DNA of 64,000 bases from Polynucleobacter necessarius (GCA_900095165.1 LT606947.1:310001-374000); one strand, 5' to 3'; counted from the stretch's first letter, positions 34,968 through 43,460 are shown. Program-made: numbers and translations. Notes: a model not told the origin generated them from the sequence alone.

Positions 34968-35233
34968 TAAATAATTTCTTTCCCAATGGGTGTTGATGTC
35001 ATTACTTCGTCGCCATGTGTCTTTGGATCAAAGGCTTTTAGCTTTTGAGAGAGGCTCAGTTTGGGCTTGCCAACCACCCTGAGTAAAACACCATCCTTAA
35101 CAACCTCAACCGAGATGGGGACTCCTTGAGAAAAATGGGCAGTCTTAGCCACTGGTGCGGTGATTCGAACTCCAAGACCATTTCCCCATTCTTGAATGGT
35201 TTGCTCTGCTTTTAATGCTGGAGCCATAGGCAC
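34967..35233 (-). CDS. MazE-type antitoxin (AbrB-fold N-terminus)
   Basis: The 88 residues have an AbrB/MazE-like N-terminal strand pattern (QEWGNGLGVRITAPVAKTAHFSQGVPISVEV), expected to bind DNA as a swapped-hairpin dimer. A C-terminal tail (KLKAFDPKTHGDEVMTSTPIGKEII) would wrap the toxin. It sits directly upstream of the toxin gene, with stop and start overlapping by one base, and about 80 bp downstream of pgi. It likely represses its own promoter. Confidence 0.85.
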   Translation of the reverse strand: MPMAPALKAEQTIQEWGNGLGVRITAPVAKTAHFSQGVPISVEVVKDGVLLRVVGKPKLSLSQKLKAFDPKTHGDEVMTSTPIGKEII

Positions 35234-35312
35234 CCCTTGGTTTAATGTTTATACAAGTTTAAACAATTTGCCTGATAGTATCAATTTGATCGGACTTGGG
35301 TGGATTGATGTT

Positions 35313-36803
35313 CTATGAATTTAATAGATTAATGCGAGCAGCAGTAACAGTATCAATATCTGCGCTGGCAGCAATATCATGTTGATGGCTTGCAAGGGCC
35401 TTCTCAATCGGCTTAGCGAGTACCTTGCCATACTCAACACCTGGTTGATTAAAGCTGTTGATATTCCACAGAGCGCCTAATGTAGCGGTGCGGTTCTCAT
35501 ATAAAGCGAGCAGGGTGCCAAGATAAAAAGCGTTGAGCTTAGGTAGTAGCAATAGATTGCTTGGGCGCTTGCCGGGATAAACATCGTTTGGATTGCTAGC
35601 AGTTTTACCATTAGCCAGTGCCTGAGCCTGTGCCAAGCAATTGGAAAGCAGAATGCGATGGTGTGCCACTGCCTCCGGGCGATCGCTCATCGGTTCGCGT
35701 ACGGCGATGAAATCAATTGGAATGATTTCAGTGCCTTGGTGAAAGAGTTGAAAATAAGAGTGCTGCGCATTGCTGCCGGCGCTACCAAATACGACTGGGG
35801 AAGAGCGCTTAACAGGCTTGCCGTTACGATCCACGCTTTTGCCATTGCTTTCCATATCGAGCTGCTGCAACCATTTCGGAAACCAATCTAAAGCATCCGC
35901 ATAAGGAATTGCCGCATACGCTTTGATGTCATGTTTCTCTTGCTGATATAGCAAAGAGAGGGCCATGATGACCGGTAGGTTTTCTTCTAGAGGGGCATTC
36001 TTAAAATGCAGATCCATCGCTTCGGCACCAGCCAAAAACTGTTTGAATGTTTCAAAGCCATATTGCAAAGCAATTGGCAGACCCACTGCTGACCAAACTG
36101 AGTAACGACCGCCAACCCAATCCCAAAAAGGAAAGATGTTCTCTTCACTGACACCAAAGTCTTTGGCGGCAGGGATATTGGCAGTCACGGCATATAGGGC
36201 GTGAGCAATCTGACTATGAGTGCAGCCGTTGTCCTTGAGCCAAGCAACAACTGCTTTGGCATTCATGGAGGTTTCCAGAGTGGTGAATGATTTCGAGACC
36301 ACAATCACCCGAGTGCTATGAGGCTGAGCACGCGCCAAAATACGAGCTAATTCAGCGGTATCAATATTGGCCAAGAAATGCATGCGCATGCCACGGCTTT
36401 CAATGCCTGGGACATGAGCTAAGGCTTCAATAGCGAGACGGGGACCAAAATCTGATCCACCAATACCAATATGAATCACATCTGTTACGCCAACCCACTT
36501 ATTGCACAGTGCATCAATGCGATGCCACACTTCAGATACTGCGGGCATGACATCTTTCCCATCGATCAGTACTGGAGTTTTGCTGAGGTTGCGAAGTGCG
36601 GAATGGAGGGCGGGGCGATCTTCGCTATTGTTGATATGCTTGCCGGCAAACATATCCACAATAAATTGCTCTAACAGCGATTGACGTGCGCTAGCAAAGA
36701 GCTTTTTCCAATTGGTCGCATCAATACCTTGATAGGCAGTATCCAGCACCACATCAAGGGCTGAATGAATGCTTTGGTTGGCTAATTGGGCTTGCACAGA
36801 CAT
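35313..36803 (-). CDS. pgi: Glucose-6-phosphate isomerase
   Basis: This enzyme interconverts glucose 6-phosphate and fructose 6-phosphate. Both family signatures are present: DWVGGRYSVWSAVGLP in the middle and SFNQPGVEYGK near the C-terminus. The active-site segment HIGIGGSDFGPRL is also visible. At 496 residues it is shorter than the 549-residue E. coli enzyme, mainly at the N-terminus, but no motif is missing. It heads the minus-strand row and is divergent from the FAD oxidoreductase gene, with a 140-bp gap that must hold both promoters. Confidence 0.95.
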   Translation of the reverse strand: MSVQAQLANQSIHSALDVVLDTAYQGIDATNWKKLFASARQSLLEQFIVDMFAGKHINNSEDRPALHSALRNLSKTPVLIDGKDVMPAVSEVWHRIDALCNKWVGVTDVIHIGIGGSDFGPRLAIEALAHVPGIESRGMRMHFLANIDTAELARILARAQPHSTRVIVVSKSFTTLETSMNAKAVVAWLKDNGCTHSQIAHALYAVTANIPAAKDFGVSEENIFPFWDWVGGRYSVWSAVGLPIALQYGFETFKQFLAGAEAMDLHFKNAPLEENLPVIMALSLLYQQEKHDIKAYAAIPYADALDWFPKWLQQLDMESNGKSVDRNGKPVKRSSPVVFGSAGSNAQHSYFQLFHQGTEIIPIDFIAVREPMSDRPEAVAHHRILLSNCLAQAQALANGKTASNPNDVYPGKRPSNLLLLPKLNAFYLGTLLALYENRTATLGALWNINSFNQPGVEYGKVLAKPIEKALASHQHDIAASADIDTVTAARINLLNS

Positions 36804-36943
36804 TGCTAGATTTTATCAATAAGGGCATCAAAATCCCCTTAAAACGCTGAAAATGTTACGATTTCAGCAATATAAAGGCTTTAGCTGAGGCAAAAGTCAA
36901 TACAAAATTGAGACATATCTGAAATCAGGTCAGGAATAGCCAA

Positions 36944-38089
36944 ATGGAGCAGGTTGATTGCGTAGTAGTGGGTGCCGGGGTAGTTGGTTTGGCAGTTGCT
37001 CGCGAGATGGCATTACAAGGTCGGGAAGCTATTTTGCTCGAGCGCGAGGATTCCTTTGGAACCATTAGCAGTGCTCGCAATAGTGAGGTCATTCATGCGG
37101 GAATTTATTACCCAAAAAATTCATTAAAAGCCAAGCTTTGCGTAGAAGGCAACCGCCTCCTATACGAATACTGCCGCAGCCATCAAGTGAGCATGCAAGC
37201 TTGCGGCAAGCTGATTGTGGCTAGTGATGCCAGTCAGTTAGATGATCTTTAGGCTATTTTGTATAAAGCTCAAACTAATCAAGTTCCGGATATCAAGATG
37301 ATTTCTGGGGCGCAGGCCAGGGCTCTAGAGCCGCAATTGCAATGTGAGGCTGCAGTACTCTCAAGTTCAACGGGGGTGGTGGATAGTCACGGACTAATGT
37401 TATCCCTCCTGGGCGGCTTTGAAGATGCCGGCGGCATGGTGGCCTACCAATCTCCATTACTTAGCGCTAAACCAATCGGCACAAATGCTGAAGGTAGCTT
37501 TGAGCTCACCATTGGTGGTGCTGATGGCATGATTATTCAGACAAAGTTGCTGATTAATTGCGCGGGACTGAGCGCTCCAGCGCTGGCTCAAAAAATTGAA
37601 GGCCTCGCCATAGACCGAATACCCAAAGCCTACTTCGCCAAAGGTAACTACTTCTCTTTGTCTGGAAAATCACCATTTAGCCATTTGATTTACCCTATCC
37701 CGGAGCCTGGTGGATTGGGTGTTCATTTGACTTTGGATATGGGTGGTCAGGCGAAGTTCGGCCCAGACGTGGAATGGCTCGATATTGAAGATGAAAGCCG
37801 GATTAATTACACGGTTGATCCAAAGCGCGGGGAGGGCTTTTATGAGGCAGTAAGGCGGTACTGGCCGGGGCTCAAGGATGGCGCCTTACAGGCAGATTAT
37901 TCTGGTGTCAGGGCAAAAATTGTCCCCCCAAATGCCCCAGCAGGAGACTTTTACTTTGAAGGACCTCAGCAGCATCGGCTTCATGGTCTATTTAACCTCT
38001 ATGGCTTTGAGTCCCCGGGCCTAACATCCTGCTTGGCGATTGCAGGGTATTTAAAAATGCTGATTAAAGAGTCTGCATCAATTGATTAA
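36944..38089 (+). pseudogene. FAD-dependent oxidoreductase (L-2-hydroxyglutarate oxidase-like) with in-frame TAG
   Basis: The frame covers 381 residues. The N-terminal dinucleotide fold [18 protein letters not shown] binds [27 protein letters not shown] and GVHLTLDMGGQAKFGPDVEW are typical of the LhgO/YgaF group, which oxidises L-2-hydroxyglutarate. Codon 103 is TAG (37250-37252) in LDDL[stop]AILYKAQ. Gln (CAG) is the one-step original. Everything else is intact, so the lesion is recent. The 3' end overlaps the VapC gene tail-to-tail through a shared TTAA at 38086-38089. Confidence 0.88.
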
Positions 38090-38496
38090 TGCACTGAGTC
38101 AAATGAATTGAATAGCTCTACCTTAAAGCGTTTGAAGTCCTTAGTATTTCTGGTAACCACTGTAAGTTTTTTTTCAATTGCAGTTGCTGCAATCATGACA
38201 TCTTCTCGGACAGTATTTGACTGGGCGTGCATGAGTTTTGCCCATAAACTAAAAGTGGTTCCAGTCATGGCTAACACGTGATGACTCCTGAGGATATCCT
38301 CTAACCAAACCTCAAGGGACTCCGCCTTTTCTCCGTCTTGCTCCCTGGTTAACTCGATTCCCGCCTGAATCTCTCCAATCGATACTGCGGAAATATAGAG
38401 ATCTTCTTCCGCTACGGTATTGAGCCGCTCTATAACTGCGCCATGGGGTTTTAATTTGCGCAATTCTGAAATGACATTGGTATCTAGAAGGTACAT
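38086..38496 (-). CDS. vapC: VapC-type PIN-domain ribonuclease toxin
   Basis: PIN-domain toxins cleave RNA with a cluster of acidic residues binding Mg. The 136 residues show these in order: Asp5 in MYLLDTNVISE, Glu42 in SIGEIQAG and Asp99 in REDVMIAA, followed by VVTRNTKDFKRF. The antitoxin lies 8 bp upstream. Its stop overlaps the stop of the convergent oxidoreductase gene. Confidence 0.9.
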   Translation of the reverse strand: MYLLDTNVISELRKLKPHGAVIERLNTVAEEDLYISAVSIGEIQAGIELTREQDGEKAESLEVWLEDILRSHHVLAMTGTTFSLWAKLMHAQSNTVREDVMIAATAIEKKLTVVTRNTKDFKRFKVELFNSFDSVH

Positions 38497-38504
38497 ATCG
38501 GCAA

Positions 38505-38765
38505 TTACAGTTTAGTGGGTTTACGAGCTAAGCCTTGCCCGCGTTTTGGTAGGGCTAAATCTCCCTTTACATTCTCCGAGAGAAGAAGGGATTTGAGAGA
38601 GGGTTTCGCTAGTTTTTTCAATGCATTCCACTCCTTAATTGTGATGAGCACAGTCGTCTCATGCCCTCTTTTGGTAACTACTTGAGGGCCTTGTTGTAGG
38701 CAGGCATTGAGTAGCTCACTAAATTTCGCTTTGGCGTCTTGTACTGCCCAATGGTTATTGGCCAT
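38505..38765 (-). CDS. Phd/YefM-family antitoxin of the VapC pair
   Basis: The 86 residues begin NHWAVQDAKAKFSELLNACLQQGPQVVTKRG, the canonical Phd/YefM DNA-binding fold. The family's ...TVLITIKEWNALK strand and a C-terminal toxin-binding tail follow. A Phd-type antitoxin with a PIN toxin is a common combination. RBS GGAGAAAA precedes the ATG. Confidence 0.88.
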   Translation of the reverse strand: MANNHWAVQDAKAKFSELLNACLQQGPQVVTKRGHETTVLITIKEWNALKKLAKPSLKSLLLSENVKGDLALPKRGQGLARKPTKL

Positions 38766-38930
38766 CTTTTCTCCTGACTAGATACCTGACCAGTTTATCA
38801 GAATTGTGATGGAAATGATTGGGCTGCAAAGTGTATTTGAGCAAATGAAGTGTATGAATAAGCTAGGCCCCATTGGATTTTTTCGCAGTGCATTTCTGAA
38901 TTCCTTATAATCCAAGATTCAAATCGCAAT

Positions 38931-39020
38931 GGAAGAGTGGCAGAGCGGTTGAATGCACCAGTCTTGAAAACTGGCGAGGATGAAAGTCCTCCGTGAGTTC
39001 GAATCTCACCTCTTCCGCCA
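38931..39020 (+). tRNA. tRNA-Ser (anticodon UGA)
   Basis: The 90 nt run from GGAAGAG to the encoded CCA. The acceptor pairs GGAAGAG with CTCTTCC, and the discriminator is G. The anticodon stem CCAGT/ACTGG encloses loop CTTGAAA, giving UGA. A long variable arm (GAGGATGAAAGTCCTC) is typical of tRNA-Ser. A terminator hairpin follows. Mobile elements often integrate at tRNA-Ser, and an AlpA-like gene lies 63 bp downstream. Confidence 0.97.
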
Positions 39021-39031
39021 TACATGACAGC

Positions 39032-39064
39032 AGAGCCCCTAATTACGGGGCTCTTTGTTTTTTT
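39032..39064 (+). terminator. Rho-independent terminator after tRNA-Ser
   Basis: AGAGCCCC (39032-39039) pairs with GGGGCTCT (39047-39054) around a seven-base loop. A T-rich run follows (TTGTTTTTTT). Confidence 0.9.
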
Positions 39065-39082
39065 GATTGCCTTTTAGTTAGA

Positions 39083-39280
39083 TTATTTGGTCTTTTCTTG
39101 AATAAATGATTGAACCTGATCTACGGTCCAAAAAGAGGATCGTCCAATTTTGATTGGCTTTGAAAATTCACCCTTTTGCACCATTAACCAAAATTTCGAT
39201 TTAGATACCGGCATCACCTTCAAAATCTGCGAAATTCTCATCAAGGTAATTTGAGTGTCCAATGTTTGATTGCTTTTCAT
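39083..39280 (-). CDS. AlpA-like small DNA-binding protein (excisionase/MerR-like helix-turn-helix)
   Basis: The 65 residues read LMRISQILKVMPVSKSKFWLMVQKGEFSKPIKIGRSSFWTVDQVQSFI. This matches the AlpA/phage excisionase-like winged-helix layout: LR..V....G.S.ST.Y.....G.FP.P..IG.R...W....V..W. Such proteins regulate integrases of prophages and islands. No integrase is visible here, so it may be a relic. RBS AGGA lies upstream of its ATG. It is divergent from hipB and shares the operator-rich intergenic region. Confidence 0.75.
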   Translation of the reverse strand: MKSNQTLDTQITLMRISQILKVMPVSKSKFWLMVQKGEFSKPIKIGRSSFWTVDQVQSFIQEKTK

Positions 39281-39310
39281 AATATGTTCCTAATTGACAG
39301 TTGAAATATG

Positions 39311-39493
39311 TATCGGAAAATTGCCGACACATATTCAGAATCCCATAGGTTTCCGATCATATATTTCCTTAGTTAAATATTTTCCGATCGGGAATATATG
39401 CCTTTAATTTAAGCAATAAATCAATAAATTTCCCGATCAGGAAATTATGTTGAAAAAACAGGCAAATTACAGTAAAATTTCCCGATCAGGAAA
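39311..39493. promoter_or_regulatory. Array of palindromic operators between the AlpA-like gene and hipB
   Basis: At least four related sites occur: TTTCCGATCA at 39350-39359, TTTCCGATCGGGAAT at 39381-39395, TTTCCCGATCAGGAAA at 39429-39444 and the same 16-mer at 39478-39493. An inverted half-site TATCGGAAAA is at 39311-39320. The last palindrome ends five bases before the hipB ATG and its AGGAAA doubles as the ribosome binding site. HipB proteins repress their operon through several spaced palindromes, so these are almost certainly HipB operators. Confidence 0.85.
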
Positions 39494-39498
39494 TATTT

Positions 39499-39750
39499 AT
39501 GAGCACACAAATTCAAAACTCTCTAGATTTAGGTCGCTTAGTGCGTGAGACTCGCAAGCGTCTCAAATTGACTCAACCGCAGTTGGCGCTAGCCGCCAAT
39601 GTAGGGGTAAGGTTCATTGTTGAGCTGGAGGCAGGTAAATCCACTCTTAGATTGGAAAATATTCTGAGGGTATTGCAAGCTTTGGGTGGCGTACTAAGCG
39701 TGGATGGCATGAACCCTTTCATTGGTGATAAACAAGAGGGAGTGCACTAA
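39499..39750 (+). CDS. hipB: HipB-type antitoxin, Xre-family repressor
   Basis: The 83 residues carry one helix-turn-helix: LGRLVRETRKRLKLTQPQLALAANVGVRFIVELEAGKSTLRLENILRVLQALG. It neutralises HipA and represses the operon. The start ATG directly follows the operator palindrome at 39478-39493. The stop TAA overlaps the hipA ATG by one base. Confidence 0.92.
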   Translation: MSTQIQNSLDLGRLVRETRKRLKLTQPQLALAANVGVRFIVELEAGKSTLRLENILRVLQALGGVLSVDGMNPFIGDKQEGVH

Positions 39751-41039
39751 TGGTTCGAGAATTAAACGTCTGGTTTTTTGGTGAGTGCGTAGGGGCTCTA
39801 ACTCAAGATGAAGGTTATCTATCTTTTCAGTATCTGCCTGAATGGCTGAAATCAAGAAACGCTAGGCCACTCTCTCAATCCTTGCCGTTACGTGCTGAGT
39901 CATTTGGTGACAGGATTGCAAAACCCTTTTTCGCCGGCTTATTGCCTGAGGGGGATAAACGTGCCGCAGTAGCGAGCATCTTAAAAGTATCAAGCAAAAA
40001 TGATTTTGCATTACTAGATGGCATTGGTGGTGAGTGCGCAGGCGCATTGATTTTGCTAGAGCCCGGTCAAACACCTCCGGTAAAAGCGCATGCAAGTGAA
40101 TCAGTAGAGTGGCTAGAAGAGGATCATTTGCTTGCAGTGCTAGAGAGGTTGCCTAAGCGACCATTGCTCGCTGGGGAGCCTGGCTTAAGGCTATCTCTTG
40201 CCGGAGCTCAGGAGAAGTTGCCAGTAGTTGCTAGAGAACTGTCGGGTAAAGATGGTCTAAGCCATTTTGAAATTGGCCTCCCAAAGAACAATATTCCTAG
40301 CTCGCACATTCTCAAGTCGGAAATATCGGGCGTTGATGGCAGTATCTACAACGAAGCATTTTGTCTTGCTCTAGGCAGGGGGTTAAAGCTAGATGCCACC
40401 ACTGCGAAAATTGGCGGAACAAAAGATAAAACTTACTTACTAGTAGAGCGCTATGACCGCTTTCTTGAAGATGGGCAGTTGAGACGATTGCATCAAGAGG
40501 ACTTCTGTCAGGCATTGGGCGTAGCGCCTGAGTTTAAATATCAGAATGAGGGCGGGCCAACCATTGCTGATGGATTTGAATTGCTACGTAAGGTGACTAC
40601 CCCAAGCGCCCCCAATCTTTTGCGACTACTGGACTACATCATTTTTAATTGCTTAGTGGGTAACAACGATGCTCACGCAAAGAACTTTTCATTACTCTAC
40701 AGTCAAAGCGGAATTCAATTGGCTCCACTTTATGACGTGTTATCAACAGCGGTCTATCCAGACCTCAGTGATAGCATGGCAATGAAGATTGGTAGCAAAT
40801 ACCATTTTGATGAATTGCATGCACGCCATTGGGTGCAGATGGCCGAAGCAGCCAAGTTGGGTGCGCCCCAGTTAAAAAGAAGGGTGATGGAGATTGCTAG
40901 TCAGTTGCCTAATTTGGCAAAAGAATTGGAATCTCGGTTTGAAGCTAAGGAGTGGAGCCATCCAATCATCGCCAAAATTGTTTCATTAATTAAAGAGCGT
41001 TGTGCAACAACAGTCAATCGTTTCTCAATTGCGGACTAA
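39750..41039 (+). CDS. hipA: HipA-type serine/threonine kinase toxin
   Basis: HipA kinases phosphorylate glutamyl-tRNA synthetase or related targets and induce persistence. The 429 residues have the N-terminal HipA domain (residues 1-105, with FFAGLLPEGDKR). The SLAGAQEKLPVV segment follows (P-loop-like region with the autophosphorylation site in homologues). Then come SHILKSEI, the catalytic VGNNDAHAKNFSLLY and the metal-binding YDVLST. All key motifs are intact. A strong terminator follows 6 bp after the stop. Confidence 0.93.
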   Translation: MVRELNVWFFGECVGALTQDEGYLSFQYLPEWLKSRNARPLSQSLPLRAESFGDRIAKPFFAGLLPEGDKRAAVASILKVSSKNDFALLDGIGGECAGALILLEPGQTPPVKAHASESVEWLEEDHLLAVLERLPKRPLLAGEPGLRLSLAGAQEKLPVVARELSGKDGLSHFEIGLPKNNIPSSHILKSEISGVDGSIYNEAFCLALGRGLKLDATTAKIGGTKDKTYLLVERYDRFLEDGQLRRLHQEDFCQALGVAPEFKYQNEGGPTIADGFELLRKVTTPSAPNLLRLLDYIIFNCLVGNNDAHAKNFSLLYSQSGIQLAPLYDVLSTAVYPDLSDSMAMKIGSKYHFDELHARHWVQMAEAAKLGAPQLKRRVMEIASQLPNLAKELESRFEAKEWSHPIIAKIVSLIKERCATTVNRFSIAD

Positions 41040-41045
41040 CAAATA

Positions 41046-41080
41046 AAAACCCCAGCAATCACTTGCTGGGGTTTTGTCTT
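41046..41080. terminator. Bidirectional rho-independent terminator
   Basis: AAAACCCCAGCAA (41046-41058) pairs perfectly with TTGCTGGGGTTTT (41063-41075) around a TCAC loop. T-rich sequence flanks one side and A-rich the other. It serves hipA on the plus strand and the periplasmic repeat protein on the minus strand. Confidence 0.9.
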
Positions 41081-41106
41081 TCTAATGACTAGAAAGCGTT
41101 ATTACA

Positions 41107-41688
41107 TTACTTCTTAACGGCTGGGGCGCTTACTACTGCAGCAATAGCTTCTGTGTAAACCACTTTAACTTGGTCGTTTACGGCGATATCTTTCATCAAG
41201 TCAGAGTTCTGAACTTTAACTTTGAAGATGTTGCCTTGTGGGCCTTTTAAAGAGACGATGTTTTTAGTTGCATCAATCGCTTCGATATTGGCAGTAGCAG
41301 TAACAGTGTTGGTGGTGATCATGCCCGGCTTGTCGCCTTGTGGGGCGGTAGTCGTGCTAGTGCTAACTTGCTCGCTAGTTGTGCCTGGATTTTTTACTTT
41401 AACCAACTCAATAGCAACAGCGAGTTCATAAACAACATCAAAACGGTCGCCAACTTTGATTTCAGCAAAGTTCTTCACTTCAGGGCCAGCAACAATAGAA
41501 GTTTCGCCGTCTTTATTTTTCAAGGTAACAGTGCGAGTAGCAGCGTCAATCTTTGTTACTTCGCCATCATAAATGATGGCGGCTTCTTGAGCAGCTACAC
41601 CAGCGATAGGTGCTTTTGGCTTAGTGAGAAAAAGGTATGCGCCAGCTGCGATAGCGGCAAGTACAACAATAATCAGTAGTTTTTTCAT
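41107..41688 (-). CDS. Exported protein with two similar beta-rich repeats
   Basis: No named family is certain. The ATG at 41688 is preferred over an upstream ATG at 41721 because AAGGAG lies just before it and a lipidless signal anchor follows (MKKLLIIVVLAAIAAGAYLFL). The 193 residues then contain two similar units of about 60 residues. One is GEVTKIDAATRTVTLKNKDG...VGDRFDVVYELAVAI, the other IEAIDATKNIVSLKGPQG...VNDQVKVVYTEAIAA. A Ser/Thr-rich linker joins them. The pattern resembles small periplasmic beta-barrel domains with repeated GxVTxID..TRTVTL motifs. Confidence 0.75.
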   Translation of the reverse strand: MKKLLIIVVLAAIAAGAYLFLTKPKAPIAGVAAQEAAIIYDGEVTKIDAATRTVTLKNKDGETSIVAGPEVKNFAEIKVGDRFDVVYELAVAIELVKVKNPGTTSEQVSTSTTTAPQGDKPGMITTNTVTATANIEAIDATKNIVSLKGPQGNIFKVKVQNSDLMKDIAVNDQVKVVYTEAIAAVVSAPAVKK

Positions 41689-41795
41689 AATGATTTGCTC
41701 CTTAATATTAATAATGTGCAATTACCTGTTGAGGGGTAATGCAATAATGGATAAAAGCTAATAAATAGCAATTCTGACAATTGTATTATTCATGT

Positions 41796-41816
41796 CGGCA
41801 ATAAAAATGATTGCCG
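41796..41816. promoter_or_regulatory. Inverted repeat between divergent genes
   Basis: CGGCAAT (41796-41802) and ATTGCCG (41810-41816) form a perfect 7-bp inverted repeat with a seven-base centre. It sits in the gap between the minus-strand periplasmic protein and the cytochrome operon, so it may be an operator. Confidence 0.4.
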
Positions 41817-41933
41817 GCCCAAATGCGCCCAATCTCTTTGCAATATCTGACAATTATGCTTATCTATAAGAGCCGTAATGTCACATTACAGGAGCATACT
41901 AAGAGCTAGAGGTAGGTAAATAAGGGGGTAATT

Positions 41934-42316
41934 ATGTTGGCTAATAGATGGGCAATATTTTTTTGCTTGGCTTGAGTTTCTCTGTAATGGCAGCAACTCC
42001 ACAGGACTTGTTGAAGTCTTATGAGGCTCAATCCAGTAAAGCCTCCCCTGCAAGAGGAGAGCAGTTTTTCAATGCTAAGCACGGCAAGGAGTGGAGCTGT
42101 GCCTTTTGCCATGAAAATCCACCTAATCACGACACTAAACATATTGTTACGGGAAAAGTGATTAAGCCTTTGGCGCCTAGCGCCAATCCTGCACGCTTTA
42201 CTGATGAAGCCAAAGCTGAGAAATGGTTTAAACGAAATTGCAACGATGTATTGGGTAGGGAATGCACCGCCCAAGAAAAAACAGATGTACTCTCCTGGTT
42301 AATGACTGTTAAATGA
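41934..42316 (+). pseudogene. SHP-like c-type cytochrome (DUF1924), probable frameshift in signal peptide
   Basis: The mature part has one haem motif CAFCH (within KEWSCAFCHENPP). The layout is that of the DUF1924/sphaeroides-haem-protein group (KHIVTGKVIKPLAPSANPARFTDEAKAEKWFKRNC), which binds one haem in the periplasm. An ATG at 41934 with the ribosome site AAGGGGG opens MLANRWAIFF, but the frame is lost in a seven-T run (41958-41964). With eight Ts it reads MLANRWAIFFLLGLSFSVMAA, a good signal peptide. The alternative start ATG 41948 (MGNIFLLGLSFSVMAA) has a weak n-region and no ribosome site, so the gene may still be expressed poorly. It overlaps the next gene by ATGA. Confidence 0.7.
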
Positions 42317-42789
42317 ATTTCATCAATATGAAAAAAACGATCTTAATTTTTGTTTCCTTGCTATTGGCATCTTCGTCTGCATTTGCTGCAAAAATGGCGA
42401 TGCCGGCTGATGCGCCAGCTTCTTATGAGGCTGAGTGTGCAAGTTGTCATATGACCTATCCGCCGGGGCTGCTCAGCGAGCAAAGCTGGAAAAATGTAAT
42501 GTCGGGTCTGTCAAAGCACTTTGGTACTGATGCCAGCGTGGATGCAAAGACTCAAGCCGAGATTGCAAACTGGTTAATTAAGAATGCCGCTACCCGTCAA
42601 AAATATAGTGAGACCGCTCCAGAAAATCGCATCACCAAAACCACTTGGTTTATCCGTAAGCATGATGAGGTAAGGCCGGATGTATGGAGGAGGGCGGGCG
42701 TCAAGAGCGCTGCCAACTGTAGCGCCTGTCATATTGATGCTGCCAACGGCATCTTCAGTGAAAAAAATATTAGGATCCCTGCAAAATGA
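42313..42789 (+). CDS. Diheme cytochrome c (DHC family)
   Basis: This periplasmic electron carrier has two haem-binding motifs, CASCH (AECASCHMTYPPGLL) and CSACH near the C-terminus. The DHC-family hallmark is TYPPGLL..SW..(M)..L..HFG.DAS. The signal peptide MKKTILIFVSLLLASSSAFA starts at ATG 42328. The ATG at 42313 overlaps the upstream stop, so either start is possible. DHC, SHP-like cytochrome and cytochrome b usually form one operon, as here. Confidence 0.9.
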   Translation: MNFINMKKTILIFVSLLLASSSAFAAKMAMPADAPASYEAECASCHMTYPPGLLSEQSWKNVMSGLSKHFGTDASVDAKTQAEIANWLIKNAATRQKYSETAPENRITKTTWFIRKHDEVRPDVWRRAGVKSAANCSACHIDAANGIFSEKNIRIPAK

Positions 42790-43460
42790 ATGCACCCGTA
42801 CACGATACTGTTGGCGCCACTGGAAAAGTAAAGCAAGAAATTATGGTGTGGGATATGCCTGTGAGAGTCTTTCATTGGCTATTGGTGATTTGTTTTGCTG
42901 GTGCCTGGCTCACCTCCGAGAGCGAGCGGCTGGCAATGATTCACTATGCGTTTGGCTATACAGCGTGTTTACTTGTGCTCATAAGGCTCGTGTGGGGTCT
43001 CATTGGCACCCGTTACGCCAGATTTAGCCAGTTTCTCAAAAGTTCTAGGGCTATTTTTGAGCACTTCATGGCGATGTTGCGTGGTCACCCCCATCATGAT
43101 GTTGGCCACAATCCAGCTGGTGGCTTGGCGATGTTTGCGCTGATGCTACTGATCCTCTTGATCGGATTTACTGGATACCTGACTGCGAAGGAATTTTTTG
43201 GCAATTTTGCATCCGAAGTGCATGAGGCGCTTGCTAGTCTGGTGCTTGGCTTAGTTATCGTCCATATCATTGCCGCTATTGGAATGAGTGTTATTGAAAA
43301 GCAGAACCTAGTCAGGTCAATGGTGACTGGCAAAAAAAGCGGCTTTCCAGAGCAAGGAATTCGATATCCGCAGATCCTGATTGGCGCATTGATTTTCCTT
43401 GGAACCCTCTATTTTTTCTATCTAATTCTGAGCGGGACTCTACCGGCTTTTACTCAATAA
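42786..43460 (+). CDS. Cytochrome b561-type membrane protein
   Basis: The 224-residue protein has four hydrophobic segments and histidines suited to haem b: VRVFHWLLVICFAGAW, MIHYAFGYTACLLVLIRLVWG, EVHEALASLVLGLVIVHIIAA. It opens VWDMPVRVFHWLL, a hallmark of the family. It probably passes electrons between quinol and the periplasmic cytochromes encoded just upstream. It overlaps the DHC gene by ATGA. Confidence 0.92.
   Translation: MNAPVHDTVGATGKVKQEIMVWDMPVRVFHWLLVICFAGAWLTSESERLAMIHYAFGYTACLLVLIRLVWGLIGTRYARFSQFLKSSRAIFEHFMAMLRGHPHHDVGHNPAGGLAMFALMLLILLIGFTGYLTAKEFFGNFASEVHEALASLVLGLVIVHIIAAIGMSVIEKQNLVRSMVTGKKSGFPEQGIRYPQILIGALIFLGTLYFFYLILSGTLPAFTQ

Noticed and set aside
38931..39020. 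tRNA-Ser with anticodon UGA as a suppressor of TGA stops
   Set aside because: Anticodon UGA reads UCA serine codons, not the UGA stop codon.
38798..39025. Minus-strand frame overlapping tRNA-Ser (starting MYGGRGEIRTHGGL)
   Set aside because: This is the well-known spurious translation of the tRNA-Ser complement.
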